Shown here piece after piece: positions 61,298 through 64,000 of a stretch of DNA of 64,000 bases. Both the position numbers and the translations under genes were made by a program. The notes beneath the pieces were generated by a model. That model searched no databases, was not told the DNA's origin, and saw nothing but the letters and a program-made list of their open reading frames with translations. How positions within the stretch are numbered: position 1 is the stretch's first letter; the number at the start of each line of letters is the position of its first letter. The DNA comes from an uncultured Lachnospiraceae bacterium (lineage in GTDB: Bacteria; Bacillota; Clostridia; Lachnospirales; Lachnospiraceae): assembly GCA_947243855.1 (NCBI GenBank), contig CAMXIK010000003.1, forward strand, positions 94,256 to 158,255, given 5' to 3'.

Positions 61298-62611
61298 TTA
61301 GTCATTCAAAAAACCTTTATAATTGCGGACAAGCATCTGTGATTCAATCTGCTTAACCGTCTCCAGCACCACGCTGACAATAATAATCAGGCTAGTCCCG
61401 CCAAAGGATACCTGCGCGCCAAACACGCCGTTAAAGAAGTAAGGCACCACGCACACAATGGTAAGACCGATTGCTCCAATGAATACAATATAGTTCAGGA
61501 GCCTTGACAGATAGTCGCTGGTTGGCTTACCGGGTCTGATTCCCGGAATAAATCCGCCCTGTTTCTTCATGTTATCCGCAATCTCCATCGGATTGAAGGT
61601 GATAGACGTATAAAAATAGGCAAAAAACACTACCAGAACAACATACACCACCAAACCGATCGAATACACCGGCTGATCCGGATTGCACCAATAGTTCGAG
61701 TTGAGACCTCTGAGAATCTCACCCCACACACCCGTGCCGTTAATGTTAAAGATCGAGCAGATTACCACCGGCAGCTGCAACAGTGAAGAAGCAAAGATGA
61801 CAGGAATGACTCCGGAGGTATTTACCTTAAGCGGAATATTGGTCGTCTGTCCGCCAACCATCTTTCTTCCCTGTACTTTTTTCGCATACTGCACCGGGAT
61901 CTTGCGCACGCCGTCATTCAAAACAATAACCAGCACTACCATCAGTACAATAATCGCAATAATGATAATGGCTGCCACCACTCCCTTGGCGATAGATCTG
62001 CCAATCACAAACTGCTCGAAAAGCTGTGCAATATCCTGAGGCATACGGGAGAGAATGTTAATCGTCAAAACAATAGAAATACCATTGCCGACGCCATTCT
62101 CGGTAATCCGCTCGCCGATCCACATCAGGAATGCACTGCCCGCTGTAAGCGCCGCCATAACAGTAATGATACTCATTACATTATAGGTCTCAAGCAGGCC
62201 CTGCCGTCCAAACCCGATCGCCATAACGCCAGCCTCAATCAACGCAAGCGCTACGGTCACATATCTGGTAATAGACGCGATTTTTTTGCGCCCATCTGCG
62301 CCGTCTCTCTGCATCTCCTCCAGCTTCGGAATCGCAATCGTCATCAACTGCATGATGATAGAGGAAGTGATATAAGGCGTAATGTTAAGCGCCAAAATAG
62401 ACATATTCAAGAAAGATCCGCCCGTAAATGCATCAAAGAAATTAAATGCATCACCAGTCTGACTCTCGAACCACCTTGCAAAATAGGTCCTGTCAACTCC
62501 CGGCACGGGAAGCTGTGATCCTAAACGGATCACAACTAACATAAGAAAGGTAAAGAATATCTTCTTTCTGATCTCCTTGATCTTAAAAGCATTTTTTAGG
62601 GTTGTAAACAT
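61298..62611 (-). CDS. secY: Protein translocase subunit SecY
   Basis: Channel subunit of the Sec translocon, 437 residues with ten membrane helices. It begins FTTLKNAFKIKEIRKKIFFT, has LPVPGVDRTYFARW in the plug region, FNPMEIADNMKKQGGFIPGIRPG in the cytoplasmic loop, and ends QIESQMLVRNYKGFLND. Its start codon overlaps the rplO stop by one base. Confidence 0.97.
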   Translation of the reverse strand: MFTTLKNAFKIKEIRKKIFFTFLMLVVIRLGSQLPVPGVDRTYFARWFESQTGDAFNFFDAFTGGSFLNMSILALNITPYITSSIIMQLMTIAIPKLEEMQRDGADGRKKIASITRYVTVALALIEAGVMAIGFGRQGLLETYNVMSIITVMAALTAGSAFLMWIGERITENGVGNGISIVLTINILSRMPQDIAQLFEQFVIGRSIAKGVVAAIIIIAIIVLMVVLVIVLNDGVRKIPVQYAKKVQGRKMVGGQTTNIPLKVNTSGVIPVIFASSLLQLPVVICSIFNINGTGVWGEILRGLNSNYWCNPDQPVYSIGLVVYVVLVVFFAYFYTSITFNPMEIADNMKKQGGFIPGIRPGKPTSDYLSRLLNYIVFIGAIGLTIVCVVPYFFNGVFGAQVSFGGTSLIIIVSVVLETVKQIESQMLVRNYKGFLND

Positions 62612-63051
62612 TAGATCACCTCTGCTGTTCCACCAAGTGCCTCGATTTTTTCCTTCGCAGATGCGCTGAAGGCATTTACTTTCACGTCAAGTTTCTTAGT
62701 AAGTTCTCCGTTTCCGAGGATCTTGACACCGTCACGGGGATTCTTTACGATTCCTTTTGCGATCAATGTCTCTACATCAACCGTCGTGCCATTGTCGAAC
62801 GCTTCAAGCGCGCCCAGATTAATCGCCACGATCTCTTTTGTATTTCTGTTGGTAAAGCCTCTCTTGGGAAGACGCCTGTATAAAGGCATCTGACCACCCT
62901 CAAATCCCGCTCTGGGTGCACCGGAACGTGCCTTCTGACCTTTATGACCCTTGCCAGCCGTCTTACCGTTTCCCGAACCATGTCCACGGCCTCTTCTGAA
63001 ATTATTGCTATGCACAGAGCCCTCTGCGGGTCCTAAATTCGATAATTCCAT
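62611..63051 (-). CDS. rplO: 50S ribosomal protein L15
   Basis: Late-assembly large-subunit protein, 146 residues with a basic Gly-rich N terminus ([40 protein letters not shown]). It is coupled to secY by a one-base overlap. Confidence 0.97.
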   Translation of the reverse strand: MELSNLGPAEGSVHSNNFRRGRGHGSGNGKTAGKGHKGQKARSGAPRAGFEGGQMPLYRRLPKRGFTNRNTKEIVAINLGALEAFDNGTTVDVETLIAKGIVKNPRDGVKILGNGELTKKLDVKVNAFSASAKEKIEALGGTAEVI

Positions 63052-63065
63052 CTATCACACCTCCT

Positions 63066-63266
63066 TTACGCCTCTTCCACTTTGACCATATGTCTTACTC
63101 TCTGAATCTGGCCTCTAGTCGCCGCATTGTCAGGCAGTTCCACTGTCTGATTGAGCTTACGAAGTCCCATAGCCGCTACTGTAGCGCGAGCCTTGGGCAC
63201 CTGGCCAATCGTAGATCTGACTAAAGTGATTTTTAATGTTTTAGCTGCTTCTTTCTTCGCTGCCAT
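63066..63266 (-). CDS. rpmD: 50S ribosomal protein L30
   Basis: A 66-residue protein with the L30 pattern KITLVRSTIGQVPKARATV and LRKLNQTVELPDNAATRGQI. Placed between rpsE and rplO as in the spc operon. Confidence 0.96.
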   Translation of the reverse strand: MAAKKEAAKTLKITLVRSTIGQVPKARATVAAMGLRKLNQTVELPDNAATRGQIQRVRHMVKVEEA

Positions 63267-63303
63267 TTGATTTCCTCCTAATCCCTTTCGTTTGGGCTGT
63301 TAT

Positions 63304-63813
63304 TTACGCCCGAACCTCCTCTACGGATTTGCCGCGGTTTTTAGCCACTTCTTCAGGAGTCTTTAACTGGCTTAAGCCAGTAATTGTAGCTAATACCACG
63401 TTCTGCTTATTGTTGGACCCCAAAGACTTAGTACGGATGTTTTTAATGCCTGCAAGCTCGCAAACCACACGGGCAGGGCCGCCGGCGATGATGCCAGTAC
63501 CTTCCGGAGCTCTCTTCAACAAAACGGAAGCAGAGCCGAATTTTCCAACAAAATCATGTGTGATACTATTCTTATCATCCAGTGCAACACTAACCAAATT
63601 CTTGATCGCATCCTCTTTGCCCTTACGGATCGCCTCAGGGATTTCAGTCGCTTTTCCAAGGCCTGCGCCGACATGGCCGTTGCTGTCGCCGACTACTACA
63701 AGCGCGGTAAAACGCATGTTACGACCACCCTTGACAACCTTAGTTACACGCTTGATTGTCACAACTTTCTCAGTGAGTTCTAACTGACTTACGTCAATAT
63801 TTGTACGTCTCAT
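63304..63813 (-). CDS. rpsE: 30S ribosomal protein S5
   Basis: Decoding-fidelity protein of 169 residues: double-stranded-RNA-binding N-terminal domain with [20 protein letters not shown] and [20 protein letters not shown], then [16 protein letters not shown]. Start 63813 (MRRTNIDV), preceded by GAAGGGAG; the longer open frame is leader and rplR. Confidence 0.97.
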   Translation of the reverse strand: MRRTNIDVSQLELTEKVVTIKRVTKVVKGGRNMRFTALVVVGDSNGHVGAGLGKATEIPEAIRKGKEDAIKNLVSVALDDKNSITHDFVGKFGSASVLLKRAPEGTGIIAGGPARVVCELAGIKNIRTKSLGSNNKQNVVLATITGLSQLKTPEEVAKNRGKSVEEVRA

Positions 63814-63832
63814 GTGATCTTTTTCTCCCTTC

Positions 63833-64000
63833 CTAGAATTCCAAGCCAGCTTCTCTGGCCGCATCCGCTAATGCTGCAATCTTGCCTTGGTATATGAAGC
63901 CGCCTCTGTCAAAAACTACGGTCTTAATGCCTTTTTCAAGCGCTCTCTTAGCGATCACTGTTCCTACATATGCTGCCGCCTCAACGTCATTGGTCTTCTT
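63833..64000 (-). CDS. rplR: 50S ribosomal protein L18 (C-terminal part)
   Basis: The last 55 residues of L18, cut by the window end: [48 protein letters not shown] then stop. It ends 19 bp before rpsE. Confidence 0.95.
   Translation of the reverse strand, partial: KKTNDVEAAAYVGTVIAKRALEKGIKTVVFDRGGFIYQGKIAALADAAREAGLEF

Noticed and set aside
1..64000. CRISPR arrays, rRNA operons, prophage or IS transposase genes
   Set aside because: No regularly spaced repeats with unique spacers, no rRNA sequence and no transposase or phage structural motifs were seen in any frame.

Overview
The window looks like the chromosome of a motile, butyrate-forming Clostridium-cluster XIVa organism (Lachnospiraceae-like). 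This is inferred from the thl-crt-hbd-bcd-etfB butyrate operon, the infA neighbour with a KOW domain, the Firmicutes-type long HPF, the ECF transporter core next to truA-rplM-rpsI, the flagellin/CsrA pair, and strong SigA-type promoters and AGGAGG ribosome binding sites. No rRNA, CRISPR array, prophage or plasmid gene was seen.

Layout. 1-4.9 kb: the butyryl-CoA pathway, read leftwards, with etfB cut by the window edge. 4.9-19.3 kb: housekeeping and envelope genes (chemoreceptor, M23 and NlpC/P60 peptidases, DUF1576 membrane protein, glycosyltransferases, HPF, thioredoxin reductase, SDR, MATE, YitT) and two tRNAs (Val-CAC, Ala-CGC). 19.4-46.9 kb: a large pectin/galacturonate island. It holds a cytoplasmic pectin methylesterase, a leftward operon (binding protein, two permeases, CE12 acetylesterase, two GH43 enzymes, MATE, GH105), a GH28 exo-polygalacturonase with a TIM-barrel partner, KduD/UxaA/UxaB, then LacI regulator-UxaC-KduI-LacAB/RpiB-like protein, KDPG aldolase and two KDG-kinase-like proteins. 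Together these import pectin oligomers, trim them inside the cell, and convert galacturonate and its unsaturated form through KDG to KDPG, then pyruvate and glyceraldehyde-3-phosphate. Four promoters of the island carry the same CcpA/LacI-type operator placed just after the -10 box, which suggests one regulon.

46.9-51.5 kb: rpsI, rplM, truA, ecfT, ecfA2, ecfA1. 51.6-55.6 kb: a block lying between ecfA1 and rplQ, which are adjacent in many Firmicutes. It holds an M15 peptidase, a heptad-repeat coiled coil, flagellin (fliC), a divergent CsrA and a FimB-sized tyrosine recombinase. 55.6-64 kb: the alpha/spc ribosomal cluster, from rplQ back to a partial rplR.

The most striking observation is in the flagellin block. 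The recombinase gene is bracketed by two 29-bp core sites, each with 11-bp inverted arms around the same 7-bp spacer, in opposite orientation. Inside the bracket, next to the distal site, is a SigD/Sig28-like promoter (TTAA-N15-TCCGATAT) that now points away from csrA-fliC. Inversion would place it directly upstream of csrA-fliC. I read this as a candidate self-encoded flagellin phase switch, drawn here in the OFF state. A second unexplained feature is an 18-20 bp repeat (GACTCTGCTTATGCGCGC and variants) at several intergenic loci, at most of them just past the T-tract of an intrinsic terminator.
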